A DNA stretch of 57,770 nt from Burkholderiales bacterium. Lineage in GTDB: Bacteria; Pseudomonadota; Gammaproteobacteria; Burkholderiales; Burkholderiaceae_C. The notes under the pieces were generated by a model, which was given only the letters and a program-made list of their open reading frames with translations, made no database searches and was not told where the DNA came from. Within the stretch, counting starts at the first letter, position 1. Each line of letters starts with the position of its first letter. The translations under genes and the position numbers were made by a program. The stretch lies in contig JAPLPK010000024.1 in assembly GCA_026400275.1 (NCBI GenBank), positions 1 through 57,770 of the forward strand, read 5' to 3'. This document shows positions 43,215-50,724 of the stretch, one piece after another.

Positions 43215-44102
43215 TTGAAACATCTGCCAACGCGGGCCCCCGCTCGTTTGCTATCGCGTAGAACCATGTTGGGTGCCCTGCCCATCATGCTGGGCGTCGC
43301 CCCGCAGGCCTGGTCGCAGGAGCGCACGGCGATGGAGAAGATCAAGGCCAGCGGCATCCTCAAAGTCGCGCTGTACAAAGACAACGCGCCTTACTCCGAT
43401 GGCGGTGCATCCGGCATGGCGGGCCTGGACGTGGGCCTGGCCCAGGCCCTGGCGAAGCAGATGCAGCTCAACGCGTCGCTGCTGCCCTTTGACTCCGGCG
43501 AGAACATGAACGACGACCTGCGCAACATGGTCTGGCGCGGCCACTACCTGGGCTACGGCCCGGCCGATGTCATGCTGCATGTGCCGGTGGACAAATACTT
43601 CATGGAAGAAAACCGCCAGGCCTTCATCTTCGCGCCCTACGCGCGCGAACACCTGGTGGTACTGCACAACCCCCAGGCGCTGCCCCAGGTGTACAACCCG
43701 GAAGACCTGGCGGAGCAGAAGATCGCGGTGGAGCAGGGCAGTGGTGCCGCCAGCGCCTTGATGGGCTACAAGGGCGGCCTGCTGCGCGCCCACACTTCCC
43801 TCTACAAGACCGGCGTGGACGCGGCCAAAGCCGTGCTGGCCCACCAGTCGGACGTGGCCTTTGTCACGCTGGCACAGGCCGAGGCGGCAGTGTTCGAGCT
43901 GAACCTGAACAAGCAGGACTGGGCTTTCTCCAAACTCGTGCTGCCGGGCATACCGCCCAATGGCTGGCCGCTGGGCATGGCCGTCAAGGCCGGCAACAAA
44001 GAACTGGCCAAGGCGCTGGACGACGCGCTAGGTGCTTTGCGCCAACAGGGCGAGTTGCTGGCACTGTTCCAGTCGCGCGGCTTGACCCTGGCCGCACCCT
44101 GA
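43215..44102 (+). CDS. quinoprotein-associated substrate-binding protein (MoxJ/XoxJ-like)
   Basis: A 295-residue exported protein with a type II periplasmic binding fold (SBP_bac_3-like). A twin-arginine-like signal (LSRRTMLGALPIML) ends near AWSQ. Family blocks include ILKVALYKDNAPYSD, GLDVGLAQALAKQM and NGWPLGMAVK. Relatives (MoxJ, XoxJ) accompany methanol and other quinoprotein dehydrogenases and are thought to help load or activate the enzyme rather than to transport solute. The start codon is TTG at 43215 behind CCGGAGACA. Confidence 0.88.
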   Translation: MKHLPTRAPARLLSRRTMLGALPIMLGVAPQAWSQERTAMEKIKASGILKVALYKDNAPYSDGGASGMAGLDVGLAQALAKQMQLNASLLPFDSGENMNDDLRNMVWRGHYLGYGPADVMLHVPVDKYFMEENRQAFIFAPYAREHLVVLHNPQALPQVYNPEDLAEQKIAVEQGSGAASALMGYKGGLLRAHTSLYKTGVDAAKAVLAHQSDVAFVTLAQAEAAVFELNLNKQDWAFSKLVLPGIPPNGWPLGMAVKAGNKELAKALDDALGALRQQGELLALFQSRGLTLAAP

Positions 44103-44199
44103 ACACCTGCGGTACCACTGTTGCAGCCTGGAGCACAGCGCACAGTTGCTGGCCTGGCTGCGTCAAAAAGTGACAGCCAGCCTTCTCAAGGATTACCGA

Positions 44200-45171
44200 A
44201 TGCAAACGCTATTGAAAGCCGCCTGCTCGCTGTGCCTGGCGGCCTGCCTGTCTAGCCTCAGCCTGCAGGCCACCGCCGACATCTTTGTCAGCAGCGAAAA
44301 AGACCACCAGATCCTGCAAATGGACCCGGAGGGCAAGCCCATCCGCACCATCCGCACCTGCCAGCGACCCCGCCACATGGCCTGGGCGCAGGGCGGGCAG
44401 CAGATCATGGTGGCCTGCGGCGACAGCAACCAGATCGGCGTGGTCGATGTGCAGGCCGGCAAGCTGATCGACACCGTACCCAGTGGCGACAGCCCGGAGA
44501 TATTCTCCCTGTCGCCCGACGGCAAAACCGCCTATGTGTCCATCGAAGAAGACAGCCAGATGGCCGCCTACGACCTGGCCAGCAAGAAGCCGCTGTTTTC
44601 CGTCAAAACCGGTGCCGAGCCCGAGGGCGTCCTGGCATCTGCCGACGGCAAGTTTGTCTACGTCACCTCCGAGGCCGCCAACACCGTCTACGCCGTGGAC
44701 GTAGCCACGCGCAAACTCGCAGGGCAGGTAAAGGTAGGCATGCGCCCCCGGCGCTTTGCGCTAAGCCCCGACGGCAGCGAGCTGTGGGTGACCAACGAGC
44801 TGGGCGCCAGTGTCAGCATCATCGACACCCGCGCCATGAAGGTGAAGCAGACCTTGCCCTTCCAGCTGCAGGGCATGCGCGCCTCCGACATCACACCCGT
44901 CGGCATGCTGATGACGCCCGACGGCAAGACCGTTTGGGTGGCGTTAGGGCGCGCCAACCATGTGGCCGAGGTAGACGTGGCCACCCGCACCGTGCGCCGC
45001 GTCGTGCTGGTGGGCAAACGCGCCTGGGGCGTGGCCTTGTGCAAGGAGGGCTCGCGCCTGTACGTGGCCAACGGCATGTCGGACGACATGACCCTCATCA
45101 ACACCGAAAACGGCAAGGCCTTGAAGACCGTACCGGTGGGGCGTGTGCCGCACACCATCCTGGCGAACTGA
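44200..45171 (+). CDS. PQQ-catabolism-associated beta-propeller (YVTN) protein
   Basis: A 323-residue periplasmic propeller. The signal peptide ends near TADIFV. Repeats of about 42 residues carry SPDGKTAYV, SADGKFVYV, SPDGSELWV and TPDGKTVWV motifs. This family is typical of PQQ alcohol oxidation clusters and is grouped with the ABC components (PedB-like in pseudomonads). ATG 44200 is preferred because the longer opening from 44146 spoils the signal peptide. It closes the island. Confidence 0.88.
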   Translation: MQTLLKAACSLCLAACLSSLSLQATADIFVSSEKDHQILQMDPEGKPIRTIRTCQRPRHMAWAQGGQQIMVACGDSNQIGVVDVQAGKLIDTVPSGDSPEIFSLSPDGKTAYVSIEEDSQMAAYDLASKKPLFSVKTGAEPEGVLASADGKFVYVTSEAANTVYAVDVATRKLAGQVKVGMRPRRFALSPDGSELWVTNELGASVSIIDTRAMKVKQTLPFQLQGMRASDITPVGMLMTPDGKTVWVALGRANHVAEVDVATRTVRRVVLVGKRAWGVALCKEGSRLYVANGMSDDMTLINTENGKALKTVPVGRVPHTILAN

Positions 45172-45186
45172 CCTTGCTTCGGGCGC

Positions 45187-45303
45187 CTATCCGCCCGCAG
45201 GCTGGCGCGCGTAGCTTACGGTCAATATCTCCCACTGGTGCCCGTCCGGCTGGTTCCAATACACATTGCGGCCGCCAAACTGGTGGTTCACCTTGTTATC
45301 CAT
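45187..45303 (-). pseudogene. 3' remnant of a VOC (glyoxalase family) gene
   Basis: About 39 codons of a minus-strand frame end in a normal stop and read MDNKVNHQFGGRNVYW, then NQPDGHQWEILTVSYARQP, the C-terminal part of vicinal-oxygen-chelate proteins. The upstream 110 or so codons expected for the family are missing: from about 45304 the sequence changes into a BON-gene remnant. The gene is therefore truncated by a rearrangement. Confidence 0.75.
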
Positions 45304-45310
45304 AGGGCCT

Positions 45311-45378
45311 GCACCGTGCCAGGCGTAGCCAATGCCTACAGCGCTGTGCGCACCTTCTCCAGCGACATCAACGGGTAA
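45311..45378 (+). pseudogene. 3' remnant of a BON-domain gene
   Basis: These 68 bp match 48128-48195, the last 22 codons and stop of the intact BON gene, with about two differences (66 of 68 by eye). No start or 5' part is present. Together with the adjacent VOC remnant it marks a recombination junction. Confidence 0.85.
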
Positions 45379-45440
45379 TGGAGGCTCTCTGTCCCGCGCG
45401 GGGCAACTCCCCCGTACTTGCGCCCCTACCTGAGCCGCCG

Positions 45441-45890
45441 TCAGAACATGGTGTTGTGGTTCTTGGGTTGCGCCGGCACCGCCTGTTCCACGTCCCAGTG
45501 TTCGACGATCAGGCCCTTGTCAACCCGGAAGATGTCCACAACGGAGCTGCCTCGATCGTTGGCATCAGCCGGGTTTTCCTTGCAATGGTTGTGTACAACC
45601 ACCAGGTCGCCTTCGGCGATCACCCGCTTGATGTCGCAACGAAAATCGGTCTTCTCGACGTAAGCCGCAAATCCTTCGATGAACGCTGCGCGGCCGTCAG
45701 CCCCACCGGGGTTGTGTTGGATGTATTTATCGGCTGAGATGTACTTGCGCGCGGCTTCGACAGGTTGGCGCTGCACGAAGGCGAGGTCAAAGAACGCCGT
45801 CACGATTTGCTTGGGCGCTTGCCCGGCCGTTGCCGGAATCGCAGCCAGAGCTGCCAGGCATGCCAACACGAAACGCGTGGGGCTCAACAT
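45441..45890 (-). CDS. exported SnoaL-like (NTF2 fold) protein
   Basis: A 149-residue protein with a signal peptide (MLSPTRFVLACLAALAAIPATA) and a SnoaL/NTF2-like domain: FFDLAFVQRQPVEAARKYIS, YIQHNPGGADGRAAFIEGF and IFRVDKGLIVEHWDV. Such domains bind or isomerise small polar molecules; the periplasmic form has no known substrate. The ATG at 45890 is chosen since the frame upstream (to 46121) is within the cysteine hydrolase gene. It is 50 bp downstream of that gene on the same strand. Confidence 0.85.
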   Translation of the reverse strand: MLSPTRFVLACLAALAAIPATAGQAPKQIVTAFFDLAFVQRQPVEAARKYISADKYIQHNPGGADGRAAFIEGFAAYVEKTDFRCDIKRVIAEGDLVVVHNHCKENPADANDRGSSVVDIFRVDKGLIVEHWDVEQAVPAQPKNHNTMF

Positions 45891-45940
45891 AGTCACGGGG
45901 CCAACTTTCGGATAGGCGATTGGCTGGGCAACGTAACTTG

Positions 45941-46462
45941 TCACCAGTTGGACGCAGAGTCGACCAATTGAACACGGGTTGATAGCGCATGCAGGGCGAT
46001 GGCGTGCAGCATCTCGCTGACAGTGGTGCAGGCGTCGGTGAGCACCGTCACTCGCTCGTAGGCATCGGCTTGGCGGGACAGCGCGGTGTGGGTCACACAG
46101 TTCTGCGTCATCATGCCGCACAGCACCAGCTCGGTAGCCCCCATAGCCTGCAGTGTCGCGTGCAGCGTGGTGCGCTCGAAGCTGTCGGCGAAATGCTTGA
46201 CCACTACCGGCGCATCCGGTGCGGCGGCCAAGATGCGTGGATGGATCTTCACGCCTTCGGTGTCGGCGTTGAAGAAAGGGGCGATGCCCTGTGCAGCGTC
46301 GGCCACATGCTGTACATGCACCACCGGCAGGCCCTTTGCTTGTGCATGGCGAATCGCCCGTTCCACAGCGGCCAAGACGGCTTCAGTGTTTGACAGCGCG
46401 AACGCACCGCCCGGAAAGTAGTCATTCTGCAGATCGATCAGTAGCAAGGCTGGCTTGGACAT
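45941..46462 (-). CDS. isochorismatase family cysteine hydrolase
   Basis: A 173-residue hydrolase. The catalytic triad pattern is ALLLIDLQNDYF (Asp), VVVKHFADSF (Lys) and LVLCGMMTQNCVTHTA (Cys). Family members hydrolyse amides and related bonds (nicotinamidase, N-carbamoylsarcosine amidase types). The substrate is unknown. It is divergent from a GlxA-type regulator, a very common pairing in which the regulator controls the hydrolase. Confidence 0.93.
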   Translation of the reverse strand: MSKPALLLIDLQNDYFPGGAFALSNTEAVLAAVERAIRHAQAKGLPVVHVQHVADAAQGIAPFFNADTEGVKIHPRILAAAPDAPVVVKHFADSFERTTLHATLQAMGATELVLCGMMTQNCVTHTALSRQADAYERVTVLTDACTTVSEMLHAIALHALSTRVQLVDSASNW

Positions 46463-46525
46463 GGTAGTTCTCTAGAGTATGGAGTGAGGTCTTGATTCTT
46501 CCGAAAACAGGAAAGTTCGACCATA

Positions 46526-46558
46526 GGCCCGATAGTCAAACATCGGTAAGATCGGGCC
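46526..46558. promoter_or_regulatory. nested inverted repeat between hydrolase and regulator
   Basis: GGCCCGAT (46526-46533) pairs with ATCGGGCC (46551-46558), and within it CCGAT (46529) pairs with ATCGG (46542). It is in the 122-bp gap of the divergent pair and is a candidate binding site for the GlxA-type regulator. Confidence 0.5.
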
Positions 46559-46584
46559 AACCTGTTCTTGCTTCTTTTGAACCG

Positions 46585-47565
46585 ATGGCATTGACCTCCA
46601 CTCCCGTAGTGCAACCGCTTCGCCACCTGGTGGCGGTAGTGGTGTTCGAAGGTGTCAGCCCATTTCATATGTCAGTGCCTTGCGTGGTGTTCGGCGAGGG
46701 TTTGGAGCCAGACAACCCATTTGACCTCGTGGTCTGCAGCGTTGACCCAGCACCCGTGCGAACCAGCGCAGGCTTTGCCTTGACGGCCCTGCGATCGCTA
46801 CGCGCCCTGCAAAAGGCCCAGGTGGTGATCGTGCCGAGTTGGCGAGACGTCAACGAGCGGCCCCCTGAGGCGCTGCTGCGCGCCCTACGCGCTGCCCATG
46901 CGCGCGGTGCCACCATCGTGGGGCTTTGCTTGGGCAGTCATGTGCTGGCCGAGGCAGGTCTGTTGGCAGGCGGAAGGGCCACCACGCACTGGGAATACGC
47001 CCCACTGTTTGCCCAACGTTTTGCGGATATCAGGGTGGAGCCTGACGTGCTCTACGTACAGGAGGGGCGCGTACTTACCTCTGCAGGCACCGCCGCGGGC
47101 CTGGATGCATGCCTGCATCTGGTGCGACAGCAGTTGGGCGGTGAACGCGCCAATCAGTTGGCGCGGCGGCTCGTGATACCTCCGCACCGCGAAGGGGGCC
47201 AGGCGCAATTCGTCCAGCAGCCCATGCCAAAGGCCCGCACCGGCACTCGGCTGGGCCGACTGATGGACGAGGTGCGTGCGCGGCTTCATGAACCACACAG
47301 CCTGGACTCGTTGGCACAGGAGGCCGGCCTCAGCCGCCGAACCCTCACCCGGCAATTCAAGGCCTTGACCGGCACATCGGTACAGGTCTGGTTGCTGGCA
47401 GAGCGCATGCAATTTGCGCAGCGCCTGCTGGAGCGTGGACCACTGAGCATCGAGCGCGTGGCCGAGCAGACTGGCTTCGGCTCTGCCGAGTCATTTCGCC
47501 TGCAATTCCGCCAATCAGTGGGTGTGTCGCCCAGTCAATGGCGAAAGACGTTCGCAACGGTCTGA
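46585..47565 (+). CDS. GlxA family transcriptional regulator (DJ-1/PfpI plus AraC HTH)
   Basis: A 326-residue regulator. The N-terminal DJ-1/PfpI-like domain has VGLCLGSHVLAEAGLLAGGRATTHW with the nucleophile-position Cys. Two AraC helix-turn-helix motifs are at the C terminus (LDSLAQEAGLSRRTLTRQFK; IERVAEQTGFGSAESFRLQF). ATG 46585 is preferred; an open frame begins 93 bp earlier but covers the divergent promoter area. It probably activates the neighbouring hydrolase gene in response to a small ligand. Confidence 0.92.
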   Translation: MALTSTPVVQPLRHLVAVVVFEGVSPFHMSVPCVVFGEGLEPDNPFDLVVCSVDPAPVRTSAGFALTALRSLRALQKAQVVIVPSWRDVNERPPEALLRALRAAHARGATIVGLCLGSHVLAEAGLLAGGRATTHWEYAPLFAQRFADIRVEPDVLYVQEGRVLTSAGTAAGLDACLHLVRQQLGGERANQLARRLVIPPHREGGQAQFVQQPMPKARTGTRLGRLMDEVRARLHEPHSLDSLAQEAGLSRRTLTRQFKALTGTSVQVWLLAERMQFAQRLLERGPLSIERVAEQTGFGSAESFRLQFRQSVGVSPSQWRKTFATV

Positions 47566-47685
47566 CCGTGGATCAGCACGAATTGCTAGGGCGTGGCACG
47601 CTGCTGACCCCCCAGGACGCAAGTCGCTAATCACAAACGGGCATACCGTCTTTTTGAAGCATCTTCGTGTTCTTGAAATTTATGT
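47566..47685. other. intergenic stretch with nothing recognised
   Basis: From the regulator stop to the repeat at 47686 no gene or clear structure was seen. The rest of this 321-bp gap (47686-47886) is repeat and BON-gene leader, listed separately. Confidence 0.5.
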
Positions 47686-47744
47686 AAAAAGCGGCTACAG
47701 CGCACTTGGAACGAGCGCGAGCAGCTATCAACTTGATAGTAAAT
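47686..47744 (+). repeat. dispersed intergenic double palindrome, copy upstream of BON gene
   Basis: AAAAAGCGGCTACAGCGC, a GCGC...GCGC hairpin, then AGCAGCTATCAACTTGATAG, in which CTATCAA pairs with TTGATAG. The corresponding copy at 57511-57571 precedes the second BON gene, so repeat and BON leader appear to have been copied together. Confidence 0.8.
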
Positions 47745-47886
47745 GGAAGACTCCGGGTTTCACCCCGGGTTGCAGTTGAAATCTGGCGCGCCGCTGTAGC
47801 AACACGCCATTGGCTGCCGCTTGGGAAGATCACCTCACCGAAACAAGTTGCACCACTGTCGGTGTAACAACCCCAAGGATTCCACC
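47745..47886 (+). promoter_or_regulatory. structured leader of the BON gene, duplicated at 57572-57710
   Basis: This leader shares long matches with 57572-57710: GGGTTTCACCC, TTGCAGTTGAAATCTG and TTGGGAAGATCACC. Two hairpins persist although bases differ: CCGGG/CCCGG here against CTAGGG/CCCTAG there, and GTTGCACC/GGTGTAAC here against GCACCG/CGGTGC there. Conserved folding suggests an RNA or DNA role in BON expression. Confidence 0.65.
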
Positions 47887-48195
47887 ATGACCCGCTCCAT
47901 CCACCGCATCGCCGCTTCCGCTCTGTTCGCCCTGGCCGCTGGCGCCTTCTTGCCCGCACATGCAGCCTCCAACGACGCTGACCTGGCAGGCCAAGTCCAA
48001 TCTGCTTTGAGCAGCAAGCTCGGTAGCGACGCCAAGGACCTGACCGTGACCGCCGACAACGGCAGCATCACCCTGCACGGATGGGCCCAAGGCCCGCAAG
48101 AAGAGGCCAAGGCCCGTTATGTGGCCAGCACCGTGCCCGGCGTAGCCAATGCCTACAGCGCTGTGCGCACCTTCTCCAGCGACATCAACGAGTAA
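47887..48195 (+). CDS. exported BON-domain protein
   Basis: A 102-residue periplasmic protein. The signal peptide (MTRSIHRIAASALFALAAGA) ends near AHA-AS. One BON domain follows: LAGQVQSALSSKLGSDAKDLTVTADNG, SITLHGWA, and VPGVANAYSAVRTF. BON proteins bind phospholipid or envelope components and are often stress-induced (OsmY-like). A close paralogue starts at 57711 and a 3' remnant lies at 45311. Confidence 0.92.
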   Translation: MTRSIHRIAASALFALAAGAFLPAHAASNDADLAGQVQSALSSKLGSDAKDLTVTADNGSITLHGWAQGPQEEAKARYVASTVPGVANAYSAVRTFSSDINE

Positions 48196-48233
48196 TCGCG
48201 TTTGCGGCCTCAAGCCGCCCGCACGCTGGTACA

Positions 48234-48275
48234 GCCAACGGCACCTGCTATTGAAAAATAGCAGGTGCCGTTGGC
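48234..48275 (+). terminator. perfect 19-bp hairpin with GAAA loop after the BON gene
   Basis: GCCAACGGCACCTGCTATT pairs without mismatch with 48257-48275 around a GAAA tetraloop. No T-run follows on this strand. It lies 38 bp after the BON stop. The tip (GCTATTGAAAAATAGC) resembles the second half of the dispersed palindrome, and the stem is far longer than a normal terminator. Confidence 0.7.
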
Positions 48276-48374
48276 ATTGGTGGCTGCGGCGCCTTGCGGT
48301 TGACGGTGCATCCTCTGGGGTTTGACGCAACGGGCCAGACATCCCAGAATCGTGTGTTGCTCTGGGAGCCGCTT

Positions 48375-49238
48375 ATGTTCAACCTGCACCGCCGTACGAC
48401 TCTGGCTTATTTCGGCAGCTTGCCCCTGGTATGGGCCGTCGGGCGCACGGCGTTGGCAGCCCCGCCGGCAGACCCCGCCTGGCTGATCGAAGGCGCCTGG
48501 CTGGTGTCGGTGGAAGGCGACCCGCGCGACCGCTTTCTCAGCCTGGCGGGCGTGCAGCGGCAGGGCGACAGCCTGGAGGTGGCCAGCACCGCCTACGGCT
48601 ACCTGGATGGCACGGCCAAGCCGGTGCGCCAGTGGCAGGCACGCGTGGTGGGCGACAGCATCCACATCCAGTTCTTGACGCCCGGCGACTCGATCATCAC
48701 GGCGGTGCTGGATGCCAATGGAGCGGCCATCCTCGGGCAATTTGAGAACAGCAAGGGCAAGCAGCGCCCCGTGCGCCTGACCAAGCTGCCCAGCAGCGAA
48801 CTGGCCGAACTGCGCCAGGCCGGCAAGGCCAGCAAGAAGCTGACGGCCAGCATCCGCAGCGACTCCAGGATCGTGCTGTTGTACGTGGGCGCCTCCGACT
48901 GCCCGTCCTGCTCGGGCTACCAGGCCGAGTACTTCGGGCGCAAGAACCTGATGGCGGTGCAGCTACCGGAATTCCCGCAGATCACCTACCTCCAGGCCCG
49001 GCTCGGCTCCTACCGCGCGGCGCCCATGGTGGCCAACGTATTGCCGCCCGAACTGGCGCCGCTGGCCCGATCCGGCCCCCAAGGCCAGGCGCCGCAAATC
49101 CGTTGCCACGGCACACCTTACTTTGCGCTGATCGTGGACGAGCAACTGATCGCCCAAGCACATGGCATCAGCGGCCTGGAAACCCTGTTGATCCCGCAGG
49201 TCAAGCAAGCGGTGGCCATGCGCCGCAGCGCCAGCTGA
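48375..49238 (+). CDS. exported protein with C-terminal thioredoxin-like CPSC motif
   Basis: A 287-residue protein. The N terminus (MFNLHRRTTLAYFGSLPLV) looks like a twin-arginine-type signal. Residues 35-145 form an unassigned beta-rich domain (IEGAWLVSVEGDPRDRFLSL, GQFENSKGKQRPVRLTKL). The C-terminal half has LLYVGASDCPSCSGYQAEYF, a C-x2-C thioredoxin-like redox centre, and a cis-Pro-like GTPYFALIVD. It is probably a periplasmic thiol-disulfide protein or a redox-regulated envelope factor. I recognise no named family for the whole. Confidence 0.75.
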   Translation: MFNLHRRTTLAYFGSLPLVWAVGRTALAAPPADPAWLIEGAWLVSVEGDPRDRFLSLAGVQRQGDSLEVASTAYGYLDGTAKPVRQWQARVVGDSIHIQFLTPGDSIITAVLDANGAAILGQFENSKGKQRPVRLTKLPSSELAELRQAGKASKKLTASIRSDSRIVLLYVGASDCPSCSGYQAEYFGRKNLMAVQLPEFPQITYLQARLGSYRAAPMVANVLPPELAPLARSGPQGQAPQIRCHGTPYFALIVDEQLIAQAHGISGLETLLIPQVKQAVAMRRSAS

Positions 49239-49262
49239 ACAGCGCCCGCCGGCGCGGACGGG

Positions 49263-50663
49263 TCACAGCGCTACCTGCGTGCCGGGCGTAGGGGCCTCCA
49301 CGTTCCAGCCTAGTGTGTGGGATATTTGGTCGGCAAATCCGCGTGCGGTTTGCGCCTCGCCGTGGACCACAAAGGTCCGCTGGGGCGGCTTCGTAAAGCC
49401 TTTGAGCCAACCCAGCAAAGCCGCCTGGTCCGCGTGGGCTGACAGCCCGCCGATGGTGTGGATCTGCGCCCGCACCACATGCTCTTCGCCAAAGATGCGC
49501 ACGCGTTTGGCGCCGTCCACCAGTTTGCGGCCCAGCGTGCCTTCGGCCTGAAAGCCGATGATGACGATGGCGCACTCCGGCCGCCCCAGGTTGTGGCTCA
49601 GGTGGTGTTTGATGCGGCCCGCGTCGCACATGCCGCTGGCCGAGAGGATGATGGCGCCGGCCTTGATGTCGTTCAGGGCGATCGACTCCTCCACGGTTTG
49701 CGTGAAGTGCAGGTCGATCCAGCGGGGCAGGGTGTCTTTGGGCACCAGATAGGCCCGGGTTTCGTCGTCCAGCACCTCTTTGTGGCGCCAGGTGATTTCC
49801 GTCGCCTTGGTGGCCATGGGGGAGTCGACATACACCTTCAGCCTGGGCAGCCGGCATTGACGGCACAGGTCTGCCAGCAGCCACAGCACCTCTTGTGTGC
49901 GGCCCAGCGCAAAGGCGGGAATGATGATGTTGCCCTTGCGCCGGCGCAGCGTGTCTTCCACCACCTGGACCAGTTCGTCCACGGTTTCCTTCATCTGCCG
50001 GTGCAGGCGGTCGCCGTAGGTGGATTCGACCAGCAGCACGTCGGCGCTGTCGATGGTGGTCGGGTCACGCACGATGGGCCGCCCGGGCTGACCCAGGTCG
50101 CCGGAGAACACCAGCTTGGTAGTTTTGCTGCCTTCGGTCAGCCACAGCTCCAGGATGGCCGAGCCCAGGATGTGGCCGGCATCGCGAAAGCGGCAGCGCA
50201 GGGCGGCATGCGGCTGCACATCTTCGTCGTAGGCAACGCCTTTGAGTTGCTCCAGGCAGGCCTGGGCCTGGGCCACGGTGTACAGCGGTGCGGGCGTGGC
50301 CGCCAGCTTGTGCTGGCCGTGGTTTTTACGCTGGGCGCGCGCCCAGTCGGTTTCCTGGATGAAGGCGCTGTCTAGCAGCATGACGGACAGCAGGTCCACG
50401 GTGGCCGTGGTGGTGTAGATCGGACCGCGAAAGCCCAGCGCACTTAGCCGGGGCAGCAGCCCGCTGTGGTCGATGTGGGCGTGGGTTAGCAGTACAAAGT
50501 CGATCTGGCGCGGGTCGAACGTCCAGGCCTGCAGATTGCGCACCCGGGCTTCGCGCCCGCCCTGGAACATGCCGCAGTCCACCAGGAACCTGAGTGAGTC
50601 AGTTTCCACCAAATAACAGGAGCCGGTGACTTTTTGCGCGGCCCCGATAAATGTCAGCTTCAT
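49263..50663 (-). CDS. beta-CASP metallo-beta-lactamase ribonuclease-like protein
   Basis: A 466-residue MBL-fold protein of the RNA-processing (CPSF/Ysh1-like) group. The metal motif is LLTHAHIDHSGLLPRL. The beta-CASP domain includes IIPAFALGRTQEVLWLLADL and VYVDSPMATKATEI; the RMMBL tail has SASGMCDAGRIKHHL and GGLSAHADQAALLGWL. The probable activity is endo- or exoribonuclease in the cytoplasm. It appears alone on its strand, 61 bp from the next minus gene. Confidence 0.92.
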   Translation of the reverse strand: MKLTFIGAAQKVTGSCYLVETDSLRFLVDCGMFQGGREARVRNLQAWTFDPRQIDFVLLTHAHIDHSGLLPRLSALGFRGPIYTTTATVDLLSVMLLDSAFIQETDWARAQRKNHGQHKLAATPAPLYTVAQAQACLEQLKGVAYDEDVQPHAALRCRFRDAGHILGSAILELWLTEGSKTTKLVFSGDLGQPGRPIVRDPTTIDSADVLLVESTYGDRLHRQMKETVDELVQVVEDTLRRRKGNIIIPAFALGRTQEVLWLLADLCRQCRLPRLKVYVDSPMATKATEITWRHKEVLDDETRAYLVPKDTLPRWIDLHFTQTVEESIALNDIKAGAIILSASGMCDAGRIKHHLSHNLGRPECAIVIIGFQAEGTLGRKLVDGAKRVRIFGEEHVVRAQIHTIGGLSAHADQAALLGWLKGFTKPPQRTFVVHGEAQTARGFADQISHTLGWNVEAPTPGTQVAL

Positions 50664-50724
50664 ACGTCGCCTCCAGAGTGGAGGCCCAGTATCTGCTTCG
50701 CGATGGCGCTCGTGTTGACCTTGG

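Noticed and set aside
44146-44199. Earlier start for the beta-propeller gene
   Set aside because: The added 18 residues put charged residues ahead of the signal peptide; ATG 44200 gives a normal signal sequence.
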